Assembly (NCBI GenBank): GCA_963575745.1
Contig: CAUYUJ010005636.1
Location: forward strand, 347,792-411,791
Origin: Prorocentrum cordatum
Taxonomy: Eukaryota; Sar; Dinophyceae; Prorocentrales; Prorocentraceae
Direction of reading: 5' to 3'
Length of the DNA: 64,000 nt
Both the position numbers and the translations under genes were made by a program. Under the pieces are notes generated by a model. The model was not told where the DNA came from, ran no database searches, and saw nothing but the letters and a program-made list of their open reading frames with translations. Positions 18,309-30,048 of the stretch are shown piece by piece. Within the stretch, counting starts at the first letter, position 1. Each line of letters begins with the position of its first letter.

Positions 18309-19370
18309 GCGACGCTCAGATCTACAATCCGACCCCGCCTCCAGAACCAATGGCGACTGCGCCCCAAGCCGCGCCGATGGGAACGTCCGCGCTGGACAAG
18401 CGCGACGCGCAGCGCCAAGCGCCGCCTCTGCAGCGGCTTCCACTCAGACACGTCGTGCCCCTCCTTCGCGCGCGATCGCCCACTCCACCGATCCATCGCT
18501 GAACCTTTCGCAGTTTTCTCTCGGTGGTGCCACCCATATCAAGGAATCAGACACTGTGCGTGTTCGTCAACTGCCACGTATTACCCAGCTACAGGAGTGA
18601 CAACATATGGTCAGCAACAAGTTTGGCAGCGCCTCCGGCCGACCTGCTAAGGCATGCGCATGTCTTTGTGTTGCCGACCAACCTGATATTCCTTTTTCGA
18701 TTTCGTAAGTATAGATTGCAAACTTGCTGTTGGGCTTTGGGCAGTTCTCAATACTGAGCTCCGGCGCCGAATTCAGAACCTCACAGCTCAAGAGCATAAT
18801 GCGGGCTGAATGTCGAAGGGTAGACACATGAGACTATACTGCAATCCTACAAGGTCAATGACGTCGACGGCACGACGCATGATTTTGAACGTCTATAACT
18901 TGTTTGCATGCGGGACGACGACGTACAACGGCTCATGTGGGGGGCGATATTTTCTTCGAGTGCCGCGAACCACCGGATGCCAAAATATTCGAGCCATTGT
19001 TCCGAATTCAGATCCGCAGACACCAGTGGATGAAGCAGGATTTGCACGACTACAGATGAAACCTAACGGCCCCAATCGCACGTGCGATTAGCTCCGAGAA
19101 CGCGTTCTTGACAACATCGCGATGCATCGTCTCGAAACCAACCGGCGCAACCTCAAGAACCAAACGACTCGTCGCGAGACAATCGTCTGCGCCGCGTCCA
19201 GGTCAGGGCGCTGCAAGAACGGAGGGCGGCGCAAGCTGCCACGCACGTGATCTGCCCATCGCTCCGCGCCACGACCTGCACGACGAGTTTCGGTTGCCGG
19301 CAGAGACGCCCGCGAAAGATGACCTGCAGGCAGAGGCCCCAGGCCACCGCCCAAGGAACAAGGCAAACAG
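18309..19370. other. Unreadable gag remnant
   Basis: Lies between the coiled coil and the CCCH finger of Copia-A. No open frame longer than about 95 codons looks protein-like. Probably decayed gag. Confidence 0.35.
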
Positions 19371-19430
19371 AACTTGTGCTTCACTTTCGCGAAACGCGGC
19401 CCCTGCCCGCGAATCGCTGCGAATCTCCAC
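19371..19430 (+). pseudogene. CCCH-type zinc finger remnant of Copia-A gag
   Basis: One frame reads LCFTFAKRGPC and the adjacent frame continues PANRCESPH. Joined across a one-base shift the spacing is C-x8-C-x4-C-x3-H, the standard CCCH finger. Several dinoflagellate copia gag proteins use a CCCH finger where plant elements use CCHC; that comparison is from memory. Confidence 0.5.
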
Positions 19431-20100
19431 ATATTGCGACGCGCAGCTTCCGCGTGGATCCGAAGCGACAATGCGAACGTAGCAACGGCTGCCGATTCGC
19501 CCGCGTCGATCCTGGCGCGAAGACTCTCTGAGCGAAGCCCCGGCCGGACATGCATCCAAGACAGCCGTGATAGGACGCCCTCTCCATGACATGCGGGGGG
19601 CCGCAGCCCCATGCAAGGGGCGGCAGTGCTGTCGAAGTCCGGGGCGCACGCCGAGGGGCGCCGCCCCCGGGGCGCGGGGGGCGGCGAGACTCGCGCGGCC
19701 CGGGGGGTCGCCGATGGCTTCCACGATCCCCGCAACGCCCCCGATCATCCTCACATCGAGGACGTTTCCCCGCCAGGAGTGACAGGGGCGGGGGCCGATC
19801 CGCGCCTCGCGGCCGCAGACGATCACCGTCGACACGTAATCGGAACCGCTTTCACGCATGTGACCCGCGAAAGGAAGTTTCTCATCACCAATCTTCACTC
19901 ACGGCACTTACGATTCGACCTCGACAACATGGACCCTGCAAGGTTCATCACCGTCTTCACACGTCACAAAAGAAAAAACATGTGCCAGCAAAGGTGGTCC
20001 TGTTGATGCACCCGGTCCGTCGCCTGACTGGTGGCTGGAAGACAGCGCGCAGGCGCTGCGAGATTGTCAGACCGAGGCTCACAGATGGCATGATGAGCTC

Positions 20101-20520
20101 ATGCCGCCCCCCGGACTTCCCATGGCGCCCGTCGCGCAATCGCGTTGCGACGTTGCGTCAGTGGCAACGCCATCATCTGAGTCTACATCTACGACGCGGT
20201 CCACTGCAGCGCTGTCACGGACGTGGATCTTGGATAGTGGCTCTGCTCATCTCATCCAGGATCAGGTCGACCTTCAACCGCATGGGACCACTGACGTGCA
20301 CCAAGGACGCGAACATATACTCGAGACAGTCAACGGCGACAGGATCGTCGACGAACTCATGCACCTGAAGCCACCATACATAGGATTGTCCACCTCAGCA
20401 CTCGCACTGGACGACTGCCCATCGGTATTATCTGTGGGGCAGTCGGTGCAGGGCGACGGCTTCAGACATGTCTGGGATCCACAACTGAGTAACTTATCAC
20501 AGGGCCCACATGGTCAATGA
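20101..20520 (+). pseudogene. Copia-A aspartic protease remnant
   Basis: About 139 codons. TWILDSGSAHLIQD (about 20221-20262) is the copia protease active site D-S-G. It is followed by GREHILETVNGDRIVDE, the hydrophobic LALDDCPSVLSVGQ and GFRHVWDP, a layout typical of copia proteases. It aligns with 32890-33200 of Copia-B over the whole length (ALDDCPSVLSVGQ is identical). The upstream gag piece HLRFDLDNMD (near 19905) also has a counterpart in Copia-B. Confidence 0.75.
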
Positions 20521-21250
20521 CACAAGTTAACGTCAACAACCGCATCCAATAACCCAGTTGTAGTAGCCCTCGGGTTCCACCGCCCCACGCGTGCACCGCG
20601 CCGCCCGCGTCGCGACCTTCGCGACGCGCGCGACAGAAAGGACATGATGTATCGTGTCCCTTCTTGTGTAATTGATGCGTGCATGGTGCCATCGCGTCGG
20701 CGGGCGCGCCTGCGCCTGCGCCCCCCGTGAGCGAAATGGCGCGCTGTGCTCCTGCGCCGGTGGGCACCTGCATCCGCGCCATCTGCGCGCGATCTGACGT
20801 CTGGCGATTTAGCGCCGGCGGGCGCGCCCGCGTCTGCGCCGCCAACTCTTGGCGCGACGTTGCCTGGCCGACCACGGCCGCCCATCGACCCTTCACTTTG
20901 CATCGCTCACAGCCCGAATCACCATGACTTTGAGATCTGCGCGCGCATCCTGGCGCGCAACGCACCGCGCCGACGCCGGCGCCGACCCACTCCACCAACA
21001 AATCCCATTGCGGAAGACGCTCAGTACGAAGCAATCGTACCCCAGCGATTCGGCGAGGCCTTGACTGCCGAGCTCATTGTCCCTGCTGCAGACGGCGCCG
21101 CCGACAAATATGGTGACAAGTACGCTTGGGTTGCACTGGATAAGTTCGCGGGCACCACCATGGCATATCCTGCGAAACGCGAGGACGCCACAACCACCGA
21201 GGCATACTTCCTCGAGTTCCCTGGCTCGGGGTCAAGGTCAAGGGCCCACG
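20521..21250. other. Decayed protease-integrase linker shared with Copia-B
   Basis: Aligns with 33190-33660: both have TTGTGTAAT/TTGTGCAAT, then Ala/Pro-rich GCGGGCGCGCCTGCG-like units and GGCGCGACG(T/C)T. Frames are broken. A short open piece near 21000-21250 (PQRFGEALTAELIVPA) may be a trace of the integrase N-terminus. Confidence 0.45.
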
Positions 21251-21269
21251 TGCTTGGTTCTCTTGACTG

Positions 21270-21270
<1 letters not shown>

Positions 21271-21321
<51 letters not shown>

Positions 21322-21812
21322 GCACTTCGTGCTTCCGCCTACTGTTCGCGCCCTTTCAGGGCATTGCTCGTCTGTTGTGTGCATCTGGTGGTGCGTCGAC
21401 TGTATCTGTCACGTCTATTTCTTGCATTTCCCTTGTATACCGTTGTTGTGACGCCCATTTCGCTCGTTTGTGCCGAGCAGAAACGGATGAGTTCCATGCG
21501 TTGTTCTCTACGTACCGTGCGCATCTTGTGCAAGCCTGGAGCCTGGTCTACTGGAGATTTGTTCAGTGCCGGTGGTGTGGGCTCCCGTTGGCATCGATGG
21601 AGTGGCCCCCTGATGTGTTGTATTCTTCTTAATTCATACATTTTTGTGGTTATCCTGGTATGCAAGTACAGGTCCACTGAATTGGTTCGGCGCTGGCGGC
21701 GCGGGCCCCCATTGCAATCGATGGAGTGGCCCCCTAATGCGATGTATTCGTTTCAAGTTACATTTCTGTGACAATCCAGGCATGCGAATACAGAGTTCGT
21801 TGAGAGTGTTTT
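21271..21812. repeat. TC microsatellite and diverged 124-bp tandem duplication
   Basis: A pure CT repeat of about 48 bases occupies 21271-21319. At about 21565-21812 a 124-bp unit is present twice, recognisable by ATCGATGGAGTGGCCCCCT at 21593 and 21717 with divergence between the copies. No coding sense is visible, and the region may be an insertion in Copia-A. Confidence 0.6.
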
Positions 21813-22330
21813 TCCTGTCACTCTTTATCTGCGCTCCTGTCGCCAGTCAACGTTATCCTTGTCTGAGTGTCACCATACTTCGCATGCTGCGAGGCGCGTA
21901 GCTTTGCAGAAGTAAGTGTGCGATGACAGCGGGGTACGCCCGCATGTTGCAGGGGGGCCCAGTGCCGCTCGCGCCGCATGCTTTGTCTGTCTTGGCTCTT
22001 CCCTTGCCGCTCTTTCCCCGCCCCTGCCGCCTGTTTCTTCGGGCCCCCCCGCTCGGCTTCGCTTCTTCGCTCTTCCGGCTCTCTGGCTGTCAGGTGGATA
22101 AGAGTTGCGCGCGTTGTTTAGTTTGTGCATTGTTGTTTGAGGCTAACATATTACTGTCCGCAAGTGTGATTTTGAGTTTCGCGTGCGCTGCTTGCGTCTG
22201 GTCTGTATCTTGAACTGCCGCGTTCGTTCTGCCATTGTTGATTTCCTCCGCGGTTCATCCCGCGCGGGTCGTGTTTTTTAATAAAAAATACTTCTTAGAT
22301 GTAGGTTGGGTCATAAGTACCGATCTTTCA
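21813..22330. other. No supportable feature
   Basis: Mixed GC-rich and AT-rich sequence, including TTTTTTAATAAAAAATA near 22270. Nothing recognisable is present between the duplication and the Copia-A integrase. Confidence 0.35.
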
Positions 22331-22337
22331 GCTTGCC

Positions 22338-23079
22338 ATGAGCTCCTCACAGTGGGAGTACATGGGGCCCCGCTCAGGGCAGGCCTTGCGTGCGCGTAGG
22401 CTCTTGCGTCTGGACGTGGAGCGCCGCCCTGCTGGGGCGCCGCGCAAACGCAGAAACGATGTGGTGAAGCACATCTGCCCCGATAGCTCCGGCGAGTTTC
22501 TGAATGCGCGCCGTCTCTTGGGTTGGCGGCGTGGCGCCAGCGCGCCGCGTCGGCCGCCGACCAGCGGAATGGCCGAACAAACGCGTTGTCAAGTCAGCCA
22601 TTCAGGGCACCCGCGCCGTGCTCCGCAATTCTGGTCTGAGTCGCGAATGGCGGAAAGAGGCCTTGCAGGCGCGGTGTTGCGGCCGCCGCTCCACCACTCG
22701 ACCGCGCCATGGTTTTGCAGCCACGCAGGAAGCTGGCGCAGACTACACGTCTCACGAAGTTCAAGTCGGAGAGTCCTTCAAGGGGCACGCTGTTCCGTTT
22801 GGTGCTCGCACCTTTTGGAAATGTCTCAACGTCGACCTCAACGAGTCCATTTCGAAGTTCGACGAGACTGCGCGAGAAGTCTTGTTCATGGGATGCCATC
22901 TTCACTCTGGCGGTCGCCTGCCCGGCGTCTACCTCCTCATCGACGCGGCCACATACGCCAGGCATCTTCATGGAGAGCATTGCCATGTACATCGTGTCAA
23001 GAACATCGCGATCCCCGGCGGGAGATGCCTTTTCCCCCGTCAACGAAGGTCTCCGACACCACAACCCGGAATCACATGA
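22338..23079 (+). pseudogene. Copia-A integrase, frameshifted
   Basis: The first frame carries PDSSGEFLNARR with Asp at 22482 and GMAEQT with Glu at 22575, only 31 residues apart, so about four residues are missing from a DD35E core. The rest switches to the next frame: AIQGTRAVLRNSGLSREW, then FKGHAVPFGARTFWKC and KFDETAREVLFMGCHLHSGG, the C-terminal part of copia integrases after the catalytic core. Two frames plus internal stops make it a pseudogene. Confidence 0.7.
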
Positions 23080-24273
23080 GTTGATATATTTTCAAACGTT
23101 CCGCCCGCTTGGAGAACCGGTCAAAGACGACCCAATATTATTCGGCCTAGCTCAATTTGGACGACCCCAGCAACGTGAATCCTCCCGAACCAGACTCACC
23201 CGAAGCTTCCGGCCCCTCCCGAGTCAGTTTTTCCCGATGCGCCGGAGCACGCGGCCCCTGCCCCCGTGCCCGACTACTGGGAACAATGCGGCGAGGCTAT
23301 TTTACGTCACGTCCGCGCATCTCGCACTCATTTTTTTTCGCCCTACCGACGATGCGCTCGGGGTCCCCACCCTGGGCGACAAGCTCGATGTCATCCGCAA
23401 ATTCGAGATCGCATCTACATCTGCGGGAGAGAAATATATGTCCGCGCTGCGCGGGGTGGAAGTGACTGACCACGGTCATCTCAGCGAGCCGTGGGCCAGG
23501 ATTGTTGGCTCCTACGCGATGAACATTCGTGGTCGCCAGATCCGCGCCCTGGTCGGGATTATGTCTTGCCTGATCTCTGAAACACCGTGTCCAAGAAAGA
23601 GCGGCTCGCCGAAAAGGAGTTCGCCGAAGACGTACTCCGAGCACGGGAGACACGTCGCAACTCCTCTCTTCACGCCTGGACTCGCACCGACAAACATGCT
23701 CATTGTGTCCGAACCAGCACTCTTTGACGGCCCCACATGGAACACCGTCGAACGACACGTCACTTACGATCTACACAGCAACGCCGTCATCCGAGACGAG
23801 AGCGCGAAGGGCGTCACCGAGAACAACATCTTTCACGCTGCCCTTTCTGACGGACCACGCGACGCCATCGCCGTTCTATATTGCCGCCCACAGACGGAAG
23901 CAATTCTTGGGAGCGTTGCACCACGCTCGCACACGCTATCAGACAACAACGGGACAGTACCTACGATGCCGCGTGCACCTGATTCCCGTTGGGAACACAG
24001 GAGCAAACTGGACTCGACTCAATTGGAAAGGCCTTATCTCGTCACCCGCAACCTCGCCACGCCCAACCTAACCAAGAGGGAAGTTGCGGCTGGGCCGCGA
24101 GCGCAGGACGCACTTCGCAAATGATATGAACGACTGGAAAAGAAGCACACGTGAATGCTCGATGCGCATGAAACGCGACGACGTCGTCCGCGACGCACAG
24201 AAGGATTCCAAGACGGTCACTCCGCCAACAGCTTAGACATTATTCCCGTCAAACACGATAGGTAGATAACCCC
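23080..24273 (+). pseudogene. Copia-A integrase-RT linker remnant
   Basis: A frame open to 24124 contains HELIYFQTFRPLGEPVKDD and later CALRG-like and GHLSEPWARIVGSY-like pieces. A second frame at about 23266 contains PDYWEQCGEAILRHVRASR, which resembles the segment before RT in dinoflagellate copia polyproteins. No catalytic motif is present. Confidence 0.45.
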
Positions 24274-25323
24274 CGAAATTTCAGAAGTGCAAGGGCCGCG
24301 TCGTGGTCCAGGGCGACAGTGCGAACGACGAGAGCGGCCTGGCTGCTGCGTTCGCCGACGCTGCATCCAGCGCCTCACACATTGAGGCCTCGAAGCCATG
24401 CGACGCCACTGCGTTGTTGCCGGGCGGCGGCGGCGCGCGCGCAGGCCCTGCTCTACGGCGGCGGTCGAATCGACCCCGTTGGCGCGTGCATCATGTTGCC
24501 CTTGTGGCGGCGCCCTTTTTTTGGGGCCAAGTATAACAGACCTCGTTTGTCGACTACGCATCGCTCTCTATGGCCGCCATTGGCGGGTGTAAGTTGGGGG
24601 CGTAATTTTCGTGCTCGCTTAGAGTCAGTTGGATCCTGACCCATCCCTGGATGGGAATGCGTCTGGAAGCATGAGAAGTTGAACCTTGCTGTCTGTGTGC
24701 GCCGACGATTTTAAGATGGCAGGTCCCACAATCAACCGACAATTTGGATGGCATTTGATACGAAGCAGCGAAATCGATATTAACCCACGTACTCCATACG
24801 ACCACTACTTGGAATGTTGTCAAGATGCATGGGAAGTGCCACGCAGCGTCTTCGCCAAACGCATGGCCACGATTCGACACACACTACCATAGCATAAAAC
24901 CAACAGCACGCATCCTCATCGACTGGTCGTGGGATTCGTCACGACATCCTGGGCTTTACCGAACAGTACATCACTCGATGCTTGGACCGCGTGTCCAAGC
25001 AACGCGGCATGCATGGTTCACGGACAAAAAGACCCATCGCCTAAGCCTCGCTCGGCCCAGCCTCGATCGTTTGCGCCCGTTGGCGAACCACCGCAACCTG
25101 ATCTTGCGAGCTGGTAGGAAAAATGCGAACTACGCCGTACGCATCACAGACGACGATCCCCCACAGGCGGACACCCCTGGCATTGAGGATACGGCTTTCT
25201 CGGAACGGCCATTGCAATGACAGGGGCGTCCACGGACATGACGCAGCTAGTGTCATGATGGAGATCCTGTGCCTGGCGCGCTGCTGCAGGTCTGAACTCG
25301 TGGGTGGCACGGGAGATCTCTAA
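24274..25323 (+). pseudogene. Copia-A reverse transcriptase, multiply disrupted
   Basis: The RT start KCKGRVVVQGDSANDESG lies at about 24280-24333. The active-site region VCADDFKMAGP is at about 24695-24727, with CADD (24698-24709) in place of YVDD, followed by GWHLIRSSEIDINP. The RT tail ASVMMEILCLARCCRSEL is at about 25245-25298. These pieces lie in different frames with stops between them. KGR.V.QG followed by DDFKMAGP identifies a lineage distinct from Copia-1. Confidence 0.72.
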
Positions 25324-26150
25324 ATGAAACTACGCCTGTGATATGCGTTTACATCGACTGGTCTGTCATTTGAAGTCCACGCGCACACACACTGTCTCCA
25401 TGTGTGGATAGGTGACAGATCAGATCAAACATCCATTGTGCTCTTCACCGACGCACCCTTCGCAGATTGCGTCAGCAACTTAAAGTCGACCACCGGCGTC
25501 TTCGTGGCGCTGGTGGGGCCCAACACATTCTTCCCGCTCAATGCTGTATGCAAGAAGCAAACCGTGGTATCGTTTTCGTCCGCAGAGTCCGAGATCGTGG
25601 CTTTTGGCATGGCTCTGCGTACGGAAGGTCGACTTCTGCTTTCCTCGTGGGAAGCTGCGGTCCACGACCCAACCCGCGGGAAGGGCGCCAGCGCGTCCAT
25701 GGCCGCCAAGAAGAAGCGACGCAAAACGCCCCCACGGAGGGCCCCACCTACGCGAGCTTCTCCGCCCGGCACCAAGACTTCGACACGCGCTGCGCCGTCG
25801 TCGCCAACGCCACCATCCAACATTATGCACGGTGACATCGTCCTACATGCCTACATGTCCCGCGCCCTCTCCCCGCGCCGGCACCGCCTCCGATGGTGGA
25901 CCTCGTTGTGGCCGAGGATAACCATGCAGTTATCGCGATGCTCCAAGAAGGGTGAACGCCCGGAGTTCGCCATCTACATCGCACTCACCGTACTAACTTG
26001 GATTAGATTATAGAAACATGTCAGCAGGAACAGAACTACTCCAACTATGTAGGTGCTAGAGAACAGGTTGCCGACATGATGGCTGAACCTTCTGCGCCTA
26101 CGAAGGCCCACTTGTGGCAAGAGTTACTGGTGCTATCGTTCATTTTCAGT
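25324..26150 (+). pseudogene. Copia-A RNase H and pol C-terminus
   Basis: A frame from 25402 contains VLFTDAPFADCVSNLKSTTG with catalytic Asp at 25450 and VVSFSSAESEIVAFGMALR with catalytic Glu near 25584, matching copia RNase H. After a frameshift, VAEDNHAVIAMLQEG (about 25908-25952), VRHLHRTHRTNLD and EQVADMMAEPSAPTKAHLW (about 26070-26120) give the usual C-terminal order. Stops and shifts inactivate it. Confidence 0.75.
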
Positions 26151-26364
26151 CTTCTCGCGAAGACTGAGAAGACGCTGAGGCCGCCAAGGCCGTGAGTATT
26201 GATGCTTTTGACTCCAGCGCCCCTCTTCCCGCGTCTTCCATTCGCGCGCGCGCGCGTTGCCGGGCGTGCGTCTTTCCGTGGCCGCCCCAACTTTCAGGCG
26301 CGCGCGTTCCCCCCCCCCCCCTCTCTCAGGCGATAGGAGCAGCCCCGCCCAGCCCCGGACCATC

Positions 26365-28353
26365 ATGGCCAACCCCGCGCTGGCGCCGATGACAACGTCC
26401 GCGTGGGCCCTGCGTTCCCATCACAAGTGGCACGCCGTCGTTCACCGTAGGTTTCTCTTATGATTTCCCTCCTCTACCATGAACGGCGCCCCGATGGAAG
26501 TGGGCATCTGAGATCCTGGACGGCAGTCGTATTCCGACCCCATCTCCGCCCGCGGCGACGCCGCGGTCTGCTTTCATACTCGCGTGGTTTTCGCTCGCAG
26601 GACGCTCATCTGAAGGGCTCCGCCACTGCGAACATCCGTCAGCAGCAGCCCGAGCTCCTATTCCACAGCGTACCCTCGCTCGGCACGGAGGGCATCAAGT
26701 GTCCGCCGATGGAGGAGCGCAACGACATGGCCAGTAGCACATGGAAGATTCGTCTGATGCCTTGGAATAACTTTGGCAAGATCCTCGCTGGGCAAACGCC
26801 AGGACAGACTACAGCAAAGGTGAGGCATACTCTTAGAACGACACGGACTCACATCGGCCAACTTCCCCGATCTCCCGAGGCGGCGCGAAGTTCCCTTCGC
26901 GGCCGCCTGCTGCGCCACGCGCGCCCGATATGGCGGGCGAGGCGCTGCAGAAGACCCGCCGCCGCGTCTTCCTCAACCTGATAAACGCCCACGCGTACGA
27001 GACGAACGCATCATCCTGGGTGACATCCCGCGGGGGCCCCGGTGGACCTGAGTCCATGCCTGCGCGGGTGGCGACGCCCGAAGATGATGGCACGTTTGTT
27101 TCAACGGGAACGTTGCGCATTTTTGCCCCCTTTTGGCAGCCATGGGTGCCCAACCTGCCCCGCGTCAGTGACGTGCCTCCAGGCAATCACGCTGGCAGTT
27201 TTGGATGCGACGTCATTCTCAAGGATGGTCCGACCGCCCCACCACCAACGTGGTCGGCGTTTGCGTCTGGCCGTTACTTCAAGATAATGTTCAGCGACAG
27301 TGGTTGGGCAATTCTTCTACGGGAGGGCTTCGGACGCCCGGTCATTCGCGCTTTCGGACCAGGTGGACATGCCTTCGCATGGGGGAGTAGATACGTCGAC
27401 TCCAGTTGCACCGCGCAGACTAAAAGCGGAAAGCAAAGAGAAGACAACGCCGCGCCAGGGCATCGACGACATGAACGATGCACGATTCCGCAAACAGATT
27501 GCGGATGGATCCACCCCTGCGCTCGTTTCCCTTATTTGCCCTTGGCTGCGCGAGTTCCGATGCCAGCATGGTGCAACGCTTGAGGGTTTCAGTATCTGGA
27601 TGCGTGATGATGTACTGCTGCGGACCATGCAGGAGACTGACTACAAGACATGTTTGGCTTGTGCACGGCTGTCCTTTCGGATGCAATGTACCGTTGTTGC
27701 CTGAAGCTTGCGGAGACACCTGCATGTTTGACCCAGCCGCTGCGCGACAGAGGCATGGCGAAGAAATGCGCCGCAATTTCGATGTCGCCACGGCTTCCAC
27801 GGACCCGCGTAGTCAATATCAGGAGGACATCGTCAACGTTATCTGCGAGGCCAGAGCGCGTTATATGACCGGAGACTACGATGGGCATTGCGCAAGGAAC
27901 GAAGTCATATGTAATTATTGGGTGGACACTGTTCTTGCTTGTGTCAAACAGAAGCATTGCCAGCGAGGTCTCAGTGCCTTGCTCTGTTGGAGCGCCAATG
28001 ACAATGCTTCGGGTGACAAGCGCATGGGCCTACGTCCACATCGTGCTCGCGGCAATTCTCCCCCCAACGACCACGGAAAGTGGATCCCTGCACGCGATGG
28101 TGCAGTTTCGTGCAGCCGTAGTGCCGCGCGGAAGAGTCGCCCTGATGCGTGGTGGCGCGACCGCTTTGGGCGCTGCGACAACGACGCGTGCCGCTATTGG
28201 TCATGCCACTTGCGCAATTGGATCTACGTTGGCGAGAACGATTACGAACGCATTTGGATTGACCCGAGCGCCGCGCGTCAGTTTGGCCAGGATGACGACC
28301 GCGGCAGTCGCATTTGGGATGATGCATACTACGAGTGTAGCAGGTTCCGTTGA
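26365..28353 (+). pseudogene. Unidentified 3' ORF region of Copia-A, frameshifted
   Basis: Downstream of pol and upstream of the 3' LTR, protein-like segments are read in successive frames: MANPALAPMTTSAWAL from 26365, ERNDMASSTWKIRLMPWNNF near 26725, about 135 codons from ATG 26930 (VFLNLINAHAYETNASSW, then FWQPWVPNLPRVSDVPPG), GIDDMNDARFRKQIADG near 27455, and about 200 codons to 28353. Codons favour G/C endings, consistent with former coding. The last piece (NDACRYWSCHLRNWI near 28180) has a counterpart in Copia-B near 34730. I recognise no family. It could be a second gag-like, an envelope-position or a captured ORF. Confidence 0.45.
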
Positions 28354-28369
28354 TTCGTATATCGTGGCT

Positions 28370-29487
28370 GTGTTTTGACATTCGTATGACACTGCGTATC
28401 TGCATATTTCAGTGTGCATTTATCATACACTATGGTTGCATGGTGGGCATAAGCGCACCCTGGCAAGTTTCCCGCCATCAATGCCTGATTCTCAACGACA
28501 GCAAGGGCCTGAGCGCACCCAAGCAGGTCGCCCGTCGCCGCTCTTCTCGCATCATGCATCGCACTTTCTTTCCATGGGAAATCGGAAGAGCAGAGTACGA
28601 CAGATGTAAGGCATGTTTCCTATGATTTTTATTTTGCTTGGCCTATCACATTTTTTTTTCGTTTCTTTTGACGATCGTGGCACCTTCTCTGGGGGCTGGA
28701 GCGCCTCGCGCCATCGACCTTGCATATTCTTCTCTGATCAGTTGCCTTAGCAGCCTCGATCACATGCAATAAATTCGATCAGTTGTCGTCGTAACTTCGA
28801 CCTGAATACAAATGCGAATTCGGGCCTGGGGAACCCAGTGAGTGACGCATCTTTTTACGCGATCAGCTGTCGTCGCAACTTCGATCGCAGCGCGTTTACC
28901 TTGCATTGGCTTGGTGTACGAATCTTTGTTCGCCGGCGGAGATTCCCGCGTCAATGCTCACGACGCGGCGCTGTTTTTGTCCACTTGTCCTTCGTTCCCT
29001 TGCTCTCCCAGCCTCGTCACCCGTGGTGGCGGGGGGTCGCCTGGGAGTGCCGAAGCCTTTTTGGGGGCGCGCCGTGGACCCGCGAAGGGCGGGTAGAATC
29101 CCCTAAGTGCCCTGCGTGGCGGGGTTGGTTCCCCTTCGTCTCCTTCCCAGCCGAGACGGTCTTCGTTTGGAGGCGCAGCGGACATGACGGTGTATTGCGT
29201 GGACCTCACTCCTCTGTTCCCGAGCCCCGCTTTCGTCTCCCATGGGCCCGAAGCCAACGTGGAGCAGGCGGGATTCGGGACGGGGTGTGCGCGTGTGGGT
29301 GAAGCCCGCTCATCTCACCATTATTTCCTTTTCTGCCGCCGACGTCCCGGCTCAGGTATTGACCCTGAGTACCGCGCCGCCTCTTCCGCGGCGCATGAGA
29401 GAAGAAGGGCTCACGACCTCCCATACTTTCCTCTACCTGCGGGAAACATAGTAGGTTCGACGCTTTGGTCGTTAACCAAGTTCCACA
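28370..29487 (+). repeat. 3' LTR region of Copia-A
   Basis: Aligns in patches with 35020-35847 of Copia-B: TGAGCGCACCCAAGCAGGT, ATGCGAATTCGGGCCTGG, CGCCGGCGGA, GGGGGCGCGC/GGGGGCGCAC, CCCCTAAGT and the terminal GGTTCGAC block. It also aligns with 16497-16683 at its end. About 165 bases at 29120-29285 have no counterpart in Copia-B. The exact LTR start is not determined. A short motif GATCAGTTGTCGTCGTAACT recurs twice (28778, 28861). Confidence 0.6.
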
Positions 29488-29839
29488 CGCCGTTTTGGAT
29501 TGAGACCAAATCTTCGCGACCGCATCATTGCACGCACTATTGAGCAGACCGATGCTAGGCAAATCCTGGGGAATGCTACCATGGTAAGCCACCCACCATT
29601 CGGCAGGTCACGGATTAATGGGCAGCCAGTGCAGATTCACTTTCCCTGTCGGCCCATGGAACACAGGCAGTCGAAGTGATATTATGCCAATACGGATAAT
29701 GGAAAAGAGGAGGAAGAGGATGAGGGAAGGGGGTATAGGATGAGGAATATGAGAAGAGAATTGGAATGATGAGGATTGGAAGACGAGTAGTGCACAAGGA
29801 TAGCGAGGGGGTAGAAGGAGGGAGGAGGACGAGGACCAG

Positions 29840-30048
29840 CATGATGCAGGACGATGGGCCTGGTGGATGAAATTGCCACCTCCCAGGAAAGAGAAAATAC
29901 CAACTGGAAAGTACAGGACGGCGGCGAAGAAGACGTTTCCTTCAACGGTGAGGTAGGCGAAGCAGGAAGCGAAGAGGTTGATCCCGAGGATCGCGGGAGA
30001 GTCGGCCCACTTAGAATAGACAGCGAATTGGCCAGCGGTTCGGTTCAC
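29840..30048 (-). CDS. Candidate exon of a membrane protein
   Basis: On the minus strand a run of about 60 codons reads SKWADSPAILGINLFASC, then FAYLTVEGNVFFAAVLYF and PVGIFSFLGGG. This gives two or three hydrophobic segments long enough to span a membrane, with codons ending mostly in C. TATTCTAAG upstream (near 30020) could be an acceptor, and a GTTGGT or GTGGC downstream a donor. The pyrimidine-rich sequence after it would be intron. I cannot name the protein. Confidence 0.35.

Larger units (their letters stand above)
16497..29487 (+). mobile_element. Copia-A: decayed copia-type retroelement
   Basis: A 13-kb region bounded by related LTR-end blocks (16497-16683 and about 28820-29487), both ending TTCCACA after a GGTTCGAC...TTTGGTCGTT motif. 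In order it contains coiled-coil gag, a CCCH finger, an LDSG protease, DDxE integrase, RT, RNase H and a degenerate 3' ORF region. Every module is split by frameshifts or stops. Sequence from about 21250 to 22330 (TC repeat, 124-bp duplication, AT-rich patch) looks inserted. A truncated relative lies at 32.4-35.8 kb. Confidence 0.75.

Noticed and set aside
20746-21771. 341-codon open frame across 20746-21771
   Set aside because: It crosses the decayed protease-integrase linker, a pure CT repeat and a tandem duplication, and shows no domain.
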